NCBI GenBank assembly: GCA_035548375.1 | Contig: DASZTG010000044.1 | Span: forward strand, 1 to 64,000 | Source: JACQAP01 sp035548375 | Lineage (GTDB): Bacteria; Pseudomonadota; Gammaproteobacteria; Burkholderiales; JACQAP01 | Reading direction: 5' to 3' | DNA length: 64,000 nt | Shown: positions 41,492 through 50,318 of the stretch, piece by piece | Numbering within the stretch: the first letter of the stretch is position 1 | How the letters are laid out: each line of letters opens with the position of its first letter | The notes under the pieces: model-generated | Databases searched by the model: none | Seen by the model: the letters and a program-made list of their open reading frames with translations, nothing else | What the model was told of the DNA's origin: nothing | Program-made: the position numbers and the translations under genes

Positions 41492-41872
41492 TTGACCAAA
41501 CAAGCCATCCAGACGCCGGATGCCCCGCAGGCGATCGGCACGTACTCGCAGGCGATTCGCGCGGGCAACACGGTTTATCTCTCCGGGCAGATCGGCCTGG
41601 ACCCCGCGACCATGCAAGTCGTGGACGGCATCGATGCGCAGATCCATCGCGTGTTCCGGAACCTGCAGGCGGTGGCCGCGGCGTCGGGGGCGAGCCTGGA
41701 CGATGCAGTGAAGCTCACCGTGTTCCTCACCGACCTCGCGAATTTCGCGAAGCTCAACGAAATCATGTCGCAGTACCTGAAGCCGCCCTATCCCGCGCGT
41801 TCCGCGCTCGGCGTGTCGCAGTTGCCGCGCGGCGCCCTGGTCGAGATCGAGGCCATCCTCGTGAAGGCGTAA
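41492..41872 (+). CDS. RidA family reactive intermediate deaminase
   Basis: RidA hydrolyses reactive enamines/imines produced by PLP enzymes. The 126-residue protein has P-Q-A-I-G-T-Y-S-Q-A-I, V-Y-L-S-G-Q-I-G-L-D-P, and the catalytic Arg in P-A-R-S-A-L-G-V-S-Q-L-P with the late E-I-E-A-I-L. The start is a TTG at 41492 (L-T-K-Q-A-I-Q), with GGAG seven bases before; no ATG is available at the family start. It is followed at once by a lone arm of the GTGAGGA-type repeat and recG. Confidence 0.92.
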   Translation: MTKQAIQTPDAPQAIGTYSQAIRAGNTVYLSGQIGLDPATMQVVDGIDAQIHRVFRNLQAVAAASGASLDDAVKLTVFLTDLANFAKLNEIMSQYLKPPYPARSALGVSQLPRGALVEIEAILVKA

Positions 41873-41902
41873 GGGGCGAGGCGTGAGGAGTGAGGAGTAA
41901 GG
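41872..41902. repeat. single arm of the GTGAGGA-type repeat overlapping the recG start
   Basis: AAGGGGCGAGGCGTGAGGAG and the following GTGAGGAGTAAGG match the left arms at 166-198 and 55501-55534, but no right arm is found downstream. The presumed GTG start of recG (41890) lies inside this arm. Confidence 0.55.
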
Positions 41903-44115
41903 CAAAAACGGCGCGCGGCCCGGCCTCCGGATCGAAATCGACCCGGGCCCTGCCGCTGGTGTCGCCGGCCCTTGCCGAGCCCGAAAATCGCCAGGCCAGG
42001 ACGGATCGCCGTTCCACCGCCAGGCCGCAGGGCGGCGAGAAGCGTCGCAGCAGCGACTCGCCGGCGGTTCATTCCTCCCTGCTGTTCGCGACCCCCGCGG
42101 TGCGCGACAAGCTGGCGCGGCTGGGCGTGCGGCAACTTTCCGACCTGGTCACGCATCTTCCGCTGCGCTACGAGGACGAGACCCGCATCGTTTCCATCCA
42201 CGACGCGATTTCCGGCGACACCGTCCAGGTGGAGGGCACCGTGGTCGAGACCAGCATCAAGTTCCGTCCGGGACGCCAGCTCGTCAGCGAGATCGACGAC
42301 GGCAGCGGCCGGCTGGTCATGCGCTTCTTCAATTTCTATCCGAGCCAGAAGAACGCGCTGGCACCCGGCGCGAAAGTCCGCGTGATGGGCGAAATCCGCC
42401 AGGGATTCTTCGGCGCGGAGATGGTCCATCCCCGCTTTCGCATCGTGCGCGGCGAGGCGCCGCTGCCGCAAGCACTGACACCGGTTTATCCGACCACGGC
42501 GGGATTCGGCCAGGAGATCCTGCGCAAGCTCGCGGCGCGCGCGCTTGCCGAGGCCGACCTCACCGATGCGTTGCCGGCCGCCGTCAGGAAAAATCTCAAG
42601 CTGCCTGCGTTCGACGAGGCAATTCGCCTGCTGCATCATCCGACGCCCGGCGTGGACGCGGGCGCGCTGCTCGACGGCAGCCATCCGGCGTGGCGACGGG
42701 TCAAGTTCGATGAACTGCTCGCCCAGCAATTGTCGATGCGCTTGCACCACGAGCGCCGCAACCGCATGCGCGCGCATCCCCTGCTGCAATATTCCAATCT
42801 GTCGCGCGAGCTTCTTGCAGGCCTGCCTTTCAAGTTGACCGGCGCGCAGCAGCGAGCGCTCGCGGAAATTCGCGGCGATCTCACGCGCCCGCATCCGATG
42901 CAAAGGCTGCTGCAGGGCGATGTCGGCAGCGGCAAGACCATCGTGGCCGCGCTCGCGGCGCTGCAGGCGGTGGAGTCCGGCTACCAGGCCGCGGTCATGG
43001 CACCCACCGAAATCCTCGCCGAGCAGCACTACCGGAAGTTCACCTCTTGGCTCGCGCCGCTCGAAGTCCAGGTGGTCTGGCTGGCCGGGGGACTGAAGAA
43101 AAAAAACAAGGAGAAGGCGCTGGCGGACATCGCGTCGGGGAAAGCCTCGCTCGTAGTCGGTACGCATGCGCTGTTCCAGGACGAGGTGACGTTCGCCAAG
43201 CTGGGCCTGGCGATCGTCGACGAGCAGCACAGATTCGGCGTGCACCAGCGCATGGCGTTGCGCCAGAAGGGCGGCCGCAGCGGGCAATCCCTGTACCCGC
43301 ACCAGCTCATGATGAGCGCGACACCGATTCCTCGCACCCTCGCCATGAGCTACTACGCGGACCTCGATGTTTCCGTCATCGGCGAACTGCCGCCGGGGCG
43401 CACGCCGGTCGTCACGAAATTGCTCTCCGATACGCGGCGAGATGACGTGGTTGACAGGCTCAACGACCATTTCGAAAAAGGTCAACAGGCGTACTGGGTG
43501 TGTCCCCTGATAGAAGAGTCCGAAACGCTCGAATTGCAGACCGCAATCGACACTTACGAGTCGTTGGCGGCAAAGCTTTCGAAGTGGAAAGTGGGTCTGA
43601 TACACGGACGTCTTTCGCAGGCGGAAAAAGCCGCGGTCATGGCGGCCTTCCAGGCCAACAGCATCCAGCTCCTGGTCGCGACCACCGTCATCGAGGTCGG
43701 CGTGGACGTGCCGAACGCGTCGCTCATGGTGATCGAGCACGCGGAGCGCATGGGACTTTCGCAACTTCACCAGTTGCGCGGACGCGTCGGACGCGGCAGC
43801 GAGGACAGCGCCTGCGTCCTGCTCTACCAGAACCCGCTGTCGCAAAATGCGCGCGAGCGCCTGCGCATCATTTTCGAAAATACCGACGGCTTCGAGATCG
43901 CGCGCCACGACCTCAGGCTGCGCGGGCCCGGCGAATTGCTGGGCGCGCGCCAGAGCGGCGTGCCGATGCTGCGCTTCGCGGACCTGGAAAAGGACGCGGA
44001 ACTGCTGGAGGCCGCGCGCAACCTGGCGCCCCACATGCTGCGCGAGCATCCGGCGAACGCGGAGCTGCACCTGGAGCGCTGGCTCGCCGGGCGGCAGGAC
44101 CTGCTGAAGGTATAG
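41890..44115 (+). CDS. recG: ATP-dependent DNA helicase RecG
   Basis: RecG remodels stalled forks and branched DNA. The 741-residue frame has a polar, basic extension of about 60 residues, then the wedge/OB domain (from about residue 70, L-G-V-R-Q-L-S-D-L-V-T-H-L-P-L-R-Y-E-D). The helicase motifs follow: Walker A G-D-V-G-S-G-K-T near residue 343, V-D-E-Q-H-R-F-G near residue 444, and L-R-G-R-V-G-R-G. E. coli RecG has 693 residues, so the extension accounts for the excess. The GTG start lies in repeat sequence; a GTG at 41959 or a later start is possible. It follows the RidA gene by 17 bases. Confidence 0.93.
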   Translation: MRSKAKTARGPASGSKSTRALPLVSPALAEPENRQARTDRRSTARPQGGEKRRSSDSPAVHSSLLFATPAVRDKLARLGVRQLSDLVTHLPLRYEDETRIVSIHDAISGDTVQVEGTVVETSIKFRPGRQLVSEIDDGSGRLVMRFFNFYPSQKNALAPGAKVRVMGEIRQGFFGAEMVHPRFRIVRGEAPLPQALTPVYPTTAGFGQEILRKLAARALAEADLTDALPAAVRKNLKLPAFDEAIRLLHHPTPGVDAGALLDGSHPAWRRVKFDELLAQQLSMRLHHERRNRMRAHPLLQYSNLSRELLAGLPFKLTGAQQRALAEIRGDLTRPHPMQRLLQGDVGSGKTIVAALAALQAVESGYQAAVMAPTEILAEQHYRKFTSWLAPLEVQVVWLAGGLKKKNKEKALADIASGKASLVVGTHALFQDEVTFAKLGLAIVDEQHRFGVHQRMALRQKGGRSGQSLYPHQLMMSATPIPRTLAMSYYADLDVSVIGELPPGRTPVVTKLLSDTRRDDVVDRLNDHFEKGQQAYWVCPLIEESETLELQTAIDTYESLAAKLSKWKVGLIHGRLSQAEKAAVMAAFQANSIQLLVATTVIEVGVDVPNASLMVIEHAERMGLSQLHQLRGRVGRGSEDSACVLLYQNPLSQNARERLRIIFENTDGFEIARHDLRLRGPGELLGARQSGVPMLRFADLEKDAELLEAARNLAPHMLREHPANAELHLERWLAGRQDLLKV

Positions 44116-44181
44116 GCGTCGTGTGCGATCATGCCGAGTCCGCGAGAGTCGCGGACGCCGTATCGCCGATCGACCAGCAAT

Positions 44182-45054
44182 ATGACCCTCGCGCAACGCA
44201 TAGACGCCTACGAAAAGCTGATCCGGCTGCACAAGCCGATCGGCATCCTGCTGTTGCTGTGGCCGACGCTGTGGGCGCTCTGGCTTTCGTCCTACGGCCA
44301 GCCGGATTGGCGGATCGTCTGGATTTTCATCATGGGCACGGTGTTGATGCGCTCGGCCGGATGCGCGGTCAACGACTACGCCGATCGCGAATACGACGGC
44401 CATGTCGCCAGGACGAAGGATCGCCCGCTGGCCGCAGGCAGGATCCGGCCGGTCGAGGCGCTGTTGGTCGCGGCCGTGCTCGCGCTGGTGTCGTTCGCGC
44501 TGGTCTGGCAGTTGAACGCGCTGACCGTCAAGCTTTCGTTCGCGGCGCTGGCGGTCGCCGCAATCTACCCATTCACGAAGCGCTTTTTCGCGATGCCGCA
44601 GGCGATACTCGGCGTGGCCTTCGGCTTCGGCATTCCGATGGCCTTCGCCGCACAGTCGGAGCATGTCCACTGGACCGCGTGGCTGTTGCTTCTCGGAAAC
44701 GTGTTCTGGGCGATCGCCTACGACACCGAATACGCGATGGTGGACCGCCAGGACGACTTGCGCATCGGCATCAAGACGTCCGCAATCACGTTCGGCCGTT
44801 ATGATGTCGCGGCGGTCATGATCTGCCAGGCGCTGTTTCTGGCGGTGATGCTGGCAATCGCGAAGCTGTTCCGGTTGGGATGGCCCTACCTTGCCTCCAT
44901 CGGCGTCGCCGCCGTGCTGGTCGCATTCCAGTACCGCATGATTCGCGATCGCGATCCGCAGAAATGTTTTCGCGCCTTCAATCACAACCACTGGATAGGC
45001 GCGGTGATATTCGCCGGCATATTCGCGAGCTACCAATTCCACAAGCACATCTGA
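44182..45054 (+). CDS. ubiA: 4-hydroxybenzoate polyprenyltransferase
   Basis: UbiA prenylates 4-hydroxybenzoate in ubiquinone synthesis. The 290-residue membrane protein has eight to nine TMs and both Asp-rich motifs: N-D-Y-A-D-R-E-Y-D near residue 65 and D-T-E-Y-A-M-V-D-R-Q-D-D near residue 185. The ATG at 44182 was taken since the upstream frame from 44131 is not family-like. A short-chain dehydrogenase gene and ubiD follow on the same strand, and a UbiH-type hydroxylase is at 62502-63671. Confidence 0.95.
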   Translation: MTLAQRIDAYEKLIRLHKPIGILLLLWPTLWALWLSSYGQPDWRIVWIFIMGTVLMRSAGCAVNDYADREYDGHVARTKDRPLAAGRIRPVEALLVAAVLALVSFALVWQLNALTVKLSFAALAVAAIYPFTKRFFAMPQAILGVAFGFGIPMAFAAQSEHVHWTAWLLLLGNVFWAIAYDTEYAMVDRQDDLRIGIKTSAITFGRYDVAAVMICQALFLAVMLAIAKLFRLGWPYLASIGVAAVLVAFQYRMIRDRDPQKCFRAFNHNHWIGAVIFAGIFASYQFHKHI

Positions 45055-45064
45055 ACGGGAACGC

Positions 45065-45838
45065 ATGGAACTCGGACTGAAGAATCGCGTGGTGCTGATC
45101 ACCGGAGGCAGCAAGGGAATCGGACTGGCTTGCGCGCTGGCCTTTTTGAAGGAAGGCGCGAAGGTCGCGATCGTGTCGCGCGATCGCGCCAACCTCGACC
45201 GGGCGGCCAAGCAATTGGGCGATGTCATCTGCATCGCGGCCGACCTGTCGCGCGCGGAAGAAGCGCAGCGCATGGCGGCCGAAGCGACCTCCGCGCTCGG
45301 CCCGGTCGACGTTCTGATCAACTCCGCGGGCGCGGCCAAGCGTTATCCGCCCGAGGAATTGAACGCGCAATCCTGGCACGCGGCGATGGACGCGAAATAT
45401 TTCACCTACATCCACGCGATGGATGCGCTGTTGCCCTCCATGCAGGCGCGCAAGCGCGGCAACGTCGTCAACATCATCGGCGCCGGCGGCAAGGTCGCCT
45501 CGTCCATCCACCTGCCCGGCGGCGCGGCCAACTCGGCGTTGATGCTCGCGACAGTGGGACTCGCCAGCGTTTACGGCAAGCACGGCGTGCGCGTCAACGC
45601 GATCAACCCGGCGGCAACCATCACCGAACGCATTCGCGAAGCGCTCGAGCTCGAGGCGAAGGCGAAGAACACGACGGTCGACGAAGTCCTTGCGCAGGGG
45701 CAGGCGCGCGTGCCGCTCGGCCGCTATGCGCATCCGGAAGATGTCGCCAACCTCACGCTGTTCCTGGCGTCGGAGCAGGCCGCCTATGTCACCGGCGTCG
45801 TGATTCCGATGGACGGCGGCGCCCATCCGGTCATCTGA
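45065..45838 (+). CDS. SDR-fold protein lacking the catalytic Tyr and Lys
   Basis: This 257-residue Rossmann protein has a normal N-terminal cofactor loop (T-G-G-S-K-G-I-G-L-A) and N-S-A-G-A. At the place of the usual Y-x3-K helix it reads S-S-I-H-L-P-G-G-A-A-N-S-A-L-M, so Tyr and Lys are replaced. The rest, including the C-terminal I-P-M-D-G-G-A-H-P, is intact. It may bind a nucleotide without the standard reduction chemistry, or use other residues. It lies between ubiA (10 bases) and ubiD (2 bases), which points to the quinone pathway or to a chance operon. Confidence 0.85.
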   Translation: MELGLKNRVVLITGGSKGIGLACALAFLKEGAKVAIVSRDRANLDRAAKQLGDVICIAADLSRAEEAQRMAAEATSALGPVDVLINSAGAAKRYPPEELNAQSWHAAMDAKYFTYIHAMDALLPSMQARKRGNVVNIIGAGGKVASSIHLPGGAANSALMLATVGLASVYGKHGVRVNAINPAATITERIREALELEAKAKNTTVDEVLAQGQARVPLGRYAHPEDVANLTLFLASEQAAYVTGVVIPMDGGAHPVI

Positions 45839-45840
45839 CG

Positions 45841-47304
45841 ATGCGCTACCGGGACCTGCGGGACTTCATCGCCCAACTCGAGAAGCAAGGCGAGCTCAGG
45901 CGCATCGTCACCGAAGTGTCTCCCGTGCTGGAGATGACCGAGATCTGCGACCGCGTGCTGAAAGCCGCCGGGCCGGCCCTGCTGTTCGAAAAGCCCGCGG
46001 GCCATTCGATCCCCGTGCTGGCCAACCTGTTCGGCACGCCGCGCCGCGTGGCCATAGGCATGGGTCAGGAGTCCGTGGAAACCTTGAAGGAAGTCGGCAA
46101 GCTGCTTGCCTACCTGAAGGAACCCGAGCCGCCGACCGGATTGAAGGATGCGTGGGACAAGCTGCCGGTGCTGAAGCAGGTCCTGAACATGGCGCCGAAG
46201 ATCGTTGGGTCCGCGCCCTGCCAGGACGTCGTGCTCGAAGGCAGCGACGTGGACCTGGGCCGGCTGCCGGTTCAGACCTGCTGGCCGGGCGACGCCGGTC
46301 CGCTGATTACCTGGGGGCTGACGGTCACGCGCGGTCCCGACAAGCCGCGCCAGAATCTGGGCATCTATCGCCAGCAGGTCGTTGCGCGCAACAAGGTCAT
46401 CATGCGCTGGCTGGCGCATCGCGGCGGCGCGCTGGATTTTCGCGATCATGGCCGCGCCAGCCCGGGCCAGCCGTTCCCCGTCGCCGTCGCGCTCGGCGCC
46501 GACCCGGCCACGATCCTGGGCGCCGTAACGCCGGTGCCGGACACGCTGTCCGAATACCAGTTCGCGGGATTGCTGCGCGGCTCGAAGACCGAACTGGTGA
46601 AATGCCTGGGTTCCGACCTGCAGGTGCCCGCGTCGAGCGAGATCGTGCTCGAAGGCGTGATCCATCCCGGCGAGGACGCGCTGGAAGGACCGTTCGGCGA
46701 TCACACGGGCTACTACAACGAGCGCGAACGTTTCCCGGTCTTCACCATCGAGCGCATGACCATGCGCCGGGATCCGATCTATCACAGCACCTACACGGGC
46801 AAGCCGCCGGACGAGCCGTCGGTGCTCGGCGTTGCGCTGAACGAAGTGTTCGTGCCGCTGCTGACCAAGCAGTTCCCGGAAATCGCGGATTTCTACCTGC
46901 CTCCGGAAGGCTGCTCGTATCGCATCGCCGTGGTCAGCATGCGCAAGCAGTACGCCGGCCATGCCAAGCGGGTGATGTTCGGCATCTGGTCCTACCTGCG
47001 CCAGTTCATGTACACCAAGTTCATCATCGTCGTCGACGACGACATCGACGTGCGCGACTGGAAGGAAGTCATCTGGGCCGTCACCACCCGGGTCGATCCC
47101 GCGCGGGACCTTCTGGTTGTGGAAAACACGCCGATCGACTACCTGGATTTCGCCAGTCCCGTTTCCGGACTCGGCTCCAAGGTGGGCCTCGACGCGACCA
47201 ACAAATGGCCCGGCGAAACCAGCCGGAACTGGGGCATCCCGATCGCGATGGATGCGGCGGTGAAGCGCCGCGTCGATGACATGTGGAACGAGCTGGGGCT
47301 TTGA
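45841..47304 (+). CDS. ubiD: 3-octaprenyl-4-hydroxybenzoate carboxy-lyase UbiD
   Basis: UbiD decarboxylates the prenylated benzoate using prenylated FMN made by UbiX. The 487-residue protein starts M-R-Y-R-D-L-R-D-F-I-A-Q-L-E-K-Q-G-E-L and has N-L-G-I-Y-R-Q-Q-V near residue 175, E-G-P-F-G-D-H-T-G-Y-Y near residue 284 (catalytic Glu region), and D-D-D-I-D-V-R-D-W. The start is two bases after the SDR stop. UbiX is not in the window. Length matches E. coli UbiD (497). Confidence 0.95.
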   Translation: MRYRDLRDFIAQLEKQGELRRIVTEVSPVLEMTEICDRVLKAAGPALLFEKPAGHSIPVLANLFGTPRRVAIGMGQESVETLKEVGKLLAYLKEPEPPTGLKDAWDKLPVLKQVLNMAPKIVGSAPCQDVVLEGSDVDLGRLPVQTCWPGDAGPLITWGLTVTRGPDKPRQNLGIYRQQVVARNKVIMRWLAHRGGALDFRDHGRASPGQPFPVAVALGADPATILGAVTPVPDTLSEYQFAGLLRGSKTELVKCLGSDLQVPASSEIVLEGVIHPGEDALEGPFGDHTGYYNERERFPVFTIERMTMRRDPIYHSTYTGKPPDEPSVLGVALNEVFVPLLTKQFPEIADFYLPPEGCSYRIAVVSMRKQYAGHAKRVMFGIWSYLRQFMYTKFIIVVDDDIDVRDWKEVIWAVTTRVDPARDLLVVENTPIDYLDFASPVSGLGSKVGLDATNKWPGETSRNWGIPIAMDAAVKRRVDDMWNELGL

Positions 47305-47469
47305 GGGTCTTTGCGCGAACCAGCCCGCTGCAGGACTGTCAACGTTGTACCTGCCGCGGCGTTATTCGCCCACGACGGCGCGCCAGGCCTGAAAAGTATC
47401 CAAAGCCGGCCGAAGCCGATATAAAATGCGCTGCGGTCCAAATCCCACTCGAATGAAAGGCATTTGCAA

Positions 47470-47787
47470 ATGAAGAAAATCGTGATGATCGCCACTGCCG
47501 CGGGCTTGATGCTGGCCTGTAGCGCCTACGCGGTGGATGCGGATAAGGCGAAAGCCTTGGCGCAATCCAAGAACTGCCTGGCCTGTCATGCGATCGACAA
47601 GAAGCTGGTCGGCCCCGCCTATACCGAAGTGGCGAAGAAGTACAAGGGCAACAAGGACGCCGAGGCGGCCCTGATCAAGAAGGTCATCAACGGCGGCGGA
47701 GGCGTATGGGGCACGATCCCGATGCCGCCGAATCCGGTCAAGGAAGACGAAGCCAAGATGCTCGTGGAGTGGGTCTTGTCGCTGTAA
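47470..47787 (+). CDS. class I cytochrome c (c551/c552 type)
   Basis: This 105-residue periplasmic electron carrier has a signal peptide (1-23, ending S-A-Y-A), a heme site C-L-A-C-H near residue 37, and the axial Met in G-T-I-P-M-P-P-N-P. K-K-L-V-G-P-A-Y-T-E-V-A-K-K-Y is typical of c551/c552. It probably feeds a terminal oxidase or nitrite reductase. TATAAA at 47420-47425 may be its -10. A strong terminator follows at 47811-47838, so it is likely monocistronic. Confidence 0.92.
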   Translation: MKKIVMIATAAGLMLACSAYAVDADKAKALAQSKNCLACHAIDKKLVGPAYTEVAKKYKGNKDAEAALIKKVINGGGGVWGTIPMPPNPVKEDEAKMLVEWVLSL

Positions 47788-47810
47788 CGCGCTTCCGCGG
47801 ATGCACACTG

Positions 47811-47838
47811 AAAGGCCGGCACACGCCGGCCTTTTTGT
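47811..47838 (+). terminator. intrinsic terminator of the cytochrome c gene
   Basis: AAAGGCCGGC and GCCGGCCTTT form a 10-bp stem with loop ACAC, followed by a run of five T and TGTTT. Confidence 0.85.
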
Positions 47839-47893
47839 TTGTCTCGACGAGCCCGCGTTCGTTTCGCACAACTTTATGAATTCACGGCCCAAA

Positions 47894-47923
47894 TTGACAA
47901 CGTTGAAAACGCTGGCGGATAAT
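47894..47923 (+). promoter_or_regulatory. sigma-70 promoter of the liv operon
   Basis: A consensus TTGACA (47894-47899) and GATAAT (47918-47923) are separated by 18 bases. This places the start near 47930, about 40 bases before the livK ATG. It is the best match to consensus in the window, fitting a well-expressed binding protein. GGGGGA at 47958-47963 is the ribosome site. Confidence 0.75.
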
Positions 47924-47970
47924 CCGGGCGGGCCAGAGCGGCATCGGACAAACAATTGGGGGACGCAGAC

Positions 47971-49206
47971 ATGAAGGCTGTCGAAACTATCGGCTTCAAA
48001 TGGATGACGGCGGGGCTCGTCGCGATCGTGGCATTCGGTCTTGCGGCTTGCGGCAAGAAGGACGAGCAGGCCAGTGCCGGAGGCAAATCGTCCTCGATCC
48101 AGCGCGTGGTCAAGATCGGGCACGCGGCCCCGCTGACCGGCGGCATCGCGCACCTGGGCAAGGACAACGAGAACGGCGTGCGGTTGGCACTCGACGAGGC
48201 CAATGCAAAGGGCCTCACCATCGGCGGCGAGAAAGTCGCATTCGAAATGCTGAGCGAAGACGACGAGGGCAAGGAGAACAAGGGCCCGATCATCGCGCAG
48301 AAATTCGTCGACGCGAAAGTCGCCGGCGTGGTGGGACACCTGAACTCGGGCGTCACCATTCCCGCCTCTGCCGTCTACAACCAGGCAGGCATCCCGATGA
48401 TCAGCGGCTCCGCGACGAACCCAAAGCTCACCGAGCAGGGCTTCAAGGTTGCGTTCCGCACCGTGGGGCGCGACGACCAGCAAGGCCCCGCCGTGGCCAG
48501 CTACCTCATGGCGGAAAACAAGCTGAAGTCGGTTGCAATCGTCGATGACGCAACGGCGTACGGCGAAGGCCTTGCGAATGAAGTCGAGAAAACCTTGAAG
48601 GCGGGCGGCATCAACGTGCTGCCGCGCGAGAAGGGCACGCAGGAAACCCGCGACTGGAAGGCGATCCTGACCAAGCTGAAGGGCAAGGGTCCGGACGCGG
48701 TGTTCTATGGTGGCATGGACTCCGGCGCGGGCCCCCTGCTCAAGCAGGGCCGCGAACTGGGATTGAAGGCCGTGTTCGCATTCGGCGACGGCGCGTGCAC
48801 CGACAAGATGAAGGAACTCGCGGGCGCGGCGTCGGAGGGCATGATCTGCTCGCAGGCCGGCATCCCGGTGCAGGCGGCAAGCAAGGCCTTCCTGGAAGCC
48901 TTCAAGAAGAAATTCAATTCCGATCCCTTGATCTATGCGCCGTTTACTTACGACGGTGCGAACCTGCTGATCGCCGCGATGCAGGCGGCCAATTCCGTCG
49001 ACCCGGCGAAGTACCTCCCGGAGCTCGCGAAAATCAAATACGAGGGCGCCAGCGGCCACATCGAGTTCGACGACAAGGGCGACCGCAAGGACGCCGAAAT
49101 GACGATCTTCACGATGAAGGGCGGCGCGATCACGCCGGTGGCCGTCATCAAGGCCGGTAAATCCGTCAGATTCGAGGAATTCGTCAAAGGCGCACCCGCG
49201 AAGTAA
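47971..49206 (+). CDS. livK: branched-chain amino acid ABC transporter substrate-binding protein (lipoprotein type)
   Basis: This 411-residue Leu/Ile/Val-binding family protein has a lipobox-like signal (F-G-L-A-A-C, Cys about residue 27) followed by a linker. The two-lobed Peripla_BP_6 fold begins at V-V-K-I-G-H-A-A-P-L-T-G-G-I-A-H. The lipobox suggests tethering to the membrane, whereas most proteobacterial LivK proteins are soluble. The ATG at 47971 is preceded by GGGGGA. Ligands are probably branched-chain or related amino acids. A terminator/attenuator hairpin at 49228-49256 lies between it and livH, which would favour excess binding protein. Confidence 0.92.
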   Translation: MKAVETIGFKWMTAGLVAIVAFGLAACGKKDEQASAGGKSSSIQRVVKIGHAAPLTGGIAHLGKDNENGVRLALDEANAKGLTIGGEKVAFEMLSEDDEGKENKGPIIAQKFVDAKVAGVVGHLNSGVTIPASAVYNQAGIPMISGSATNPKLTEQGFKVAFRTVGRDDQQGPAVASYLMAENKLKSVAIVDDATAYGEGLANEVEKTLKAGGINVLPREKGTQETRDWKAILTKLKGKGPDAVFYGGMDSGAGPLLKQGRELGLKAVFAFGDGACTDKMKELAGAASEGMICSQAGIPVQAASKAFLEAFKKKFNSDPLIYAPFTYDGANLLIAAMQAANSVDPAKYLPELAKIKYEGASGHIEFDDKGDRKDAEMTIFTMKGGAITPVAVIKAGKSVRFEEFVKGAPAK

Positions 49207-49227
49207 GCGGTGCGCAACCCCGAACAT

Positions 49228-49256
49228 GAAAACGGCACCTGCGGGTGCTGTTTTCT
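49228..49256 (+). terminator. hairpin between livK and livH (attenuating terminator)
   Basis: AAAACGGCACC and GGGTGCTGTTTT form an 11-bp stem with one G-U pair around TGC and end in TTTTCTTT. Partial termination here would raise the ratio of binding protein to permease, as in other liv operons. Confidence 0.7.
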
Positions 49257-49329
49257 TTGGTGCCCGCGCAACGAGCATTCAACCGCACGGAATTTGCTAG
49301 CCTGATCACGACAGCGGGCCGACCAGACC

Positions 49330-50316
49330 TTGGAAACTTTCCTGCAGCAACTCATCAACGGCATTACGCTCGGCAGCGTGTATGCCATCGTCGCGCTCGG
49401 CTACACCATGGTCTACGGTATCGTGCAGCTGATCAATTTCGCGCACGGCGAAGTCGTCATGGTCGGCGCGATGGTGGCGTTGTCGGTGATTTCGGCGCTC
49501 GCGGGTTCGGTTTTGCCGCCGCTCGTCATCGTCGGCGCCGGCATCGTTTGCGCGGTTCCGGCCTGCATGGCCGTGGGGTTCGCCATGGAGAGGGTCGCCT
49601 ACCGTCCATTGCGCGGCGCGCCGCGCCTTGCCCCGCTGATTACGGCGATCGGCATTTCCATCATCCTGCAGCAGACGGCGATGATCATCTGGAGCCGCAA
49701 TCCGCTCGGCTTTCCGCAGATCATCGACAATCCGGTCTTCGAGATCGCGGGCGCGCACATCAGTGCCGTGCAGATCGCGATCATCGCGGGCTCGGTCCTG
49801 CTGATGGCGGCGCTGACGTTGCTGGTGTTTCGCACGCGACTGGGCATCGCGATGCGCGCCACGTCGGAAAATCCCCAGGTGGCCGGGCTCATGGGCATCG
49901 ACGTGAACCGCGTCATTTCCGCGACCTTCGTGATCGGCGCCGGCCTTGGCGCGATTGCCGGCGTCATGGTGGGGACCTACTACGGCATCGCGCACTACAC
50001 GATGGGCGCGCTGCTCGGCATGAAGGCGTTTTCCGCCGCGGTGCTCGGCGGCATCGGCAACCTCGCCGGCGCGATGCTGGGCGGCGTGCTGCTAGGCGTG
50101 GTCGAAGCGCTCGGCGCAGGATACATCGGCGAGATCATGGACCTTTGCCACTTGTCGGGCATTTCCGATGCGCTTGCCGCGCGCTGCGCGCAGGACCCGC
50201 ATCTCATCCTGTTCGGCAGCAACTACCAGGACGTGTTCGCCTTCCTGGTGTTGATCGCGGTGCTGGTTTTCCGTCCGTCGGGCCTGCTGGGCGAACGCGT
50301 TTCCGACCGGGCCTGA
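49330..50316 (+). CDS. livH: branched-chain amino acid ABC transporter permease LivH
   Basis: This 328-residue permease has about eight TM segments and the family start F-L-Q-Q-L-I-N-G-I-T-L-G-S-V-Y-A-I-V-A-L-G-Y-T-M-V-Y-G. The cytosolic coupling loop E-N-P-Q-V-A-G-L-M-G-I-D-V-N lies near residue 180. The start codon is TTG at 49330; no ATG suits the family start. It ends two bases before livM. An extra loop of about 25 residues near 270 (D-L-C-H-L-S-G-I-S-D) is longer than in many homologues. Confidence 0.93.
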   Translation: METFLQQLINGITLGSVYAIVALGYTMVYGIVQLINFAHGEVVMVGAMVALSVISALAGSVLPPLVIVGAGIVCAVPACMAVGFAMERVAYRPLRGAPRLAPLITAIGISIILQQTAMIIWSRNPLGFPQIIDNPVFEIAGAHISAVQIAIIAGSVLLMAALTLLVFRTRLGIAMRATSENPQVAGLMGIDVNRVISATFVIGAGLGAIAGVMVGTYYGIAHYTMGALLGMKAFSAAVLGGIGNLAGAMLGGVLLGVVEALGAGYIGEIMDLCHLSGISDALAARCAQDPHLILFGSNYQDVFAFLVLIAVLVFRPSGLLGERVSDRA

Positions 50317-50318
50317 TC

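Noticed and set aside
39296..41872. Long plus-strand open frame opposite kup (858 codons)
   Set aside because: Shadow of kup; only its last 126 codons (RidA, from 41492) read as a real protein.
41788..45339. Very long open frame on the minus strand opposite recG and ubiA (1183 codons)
   Set aside because: It is antisense to clear recG/ubiA coding sequence, has Arg/Gln/His-rich composition typical of GC-rich shadow frames, and resembles no family.
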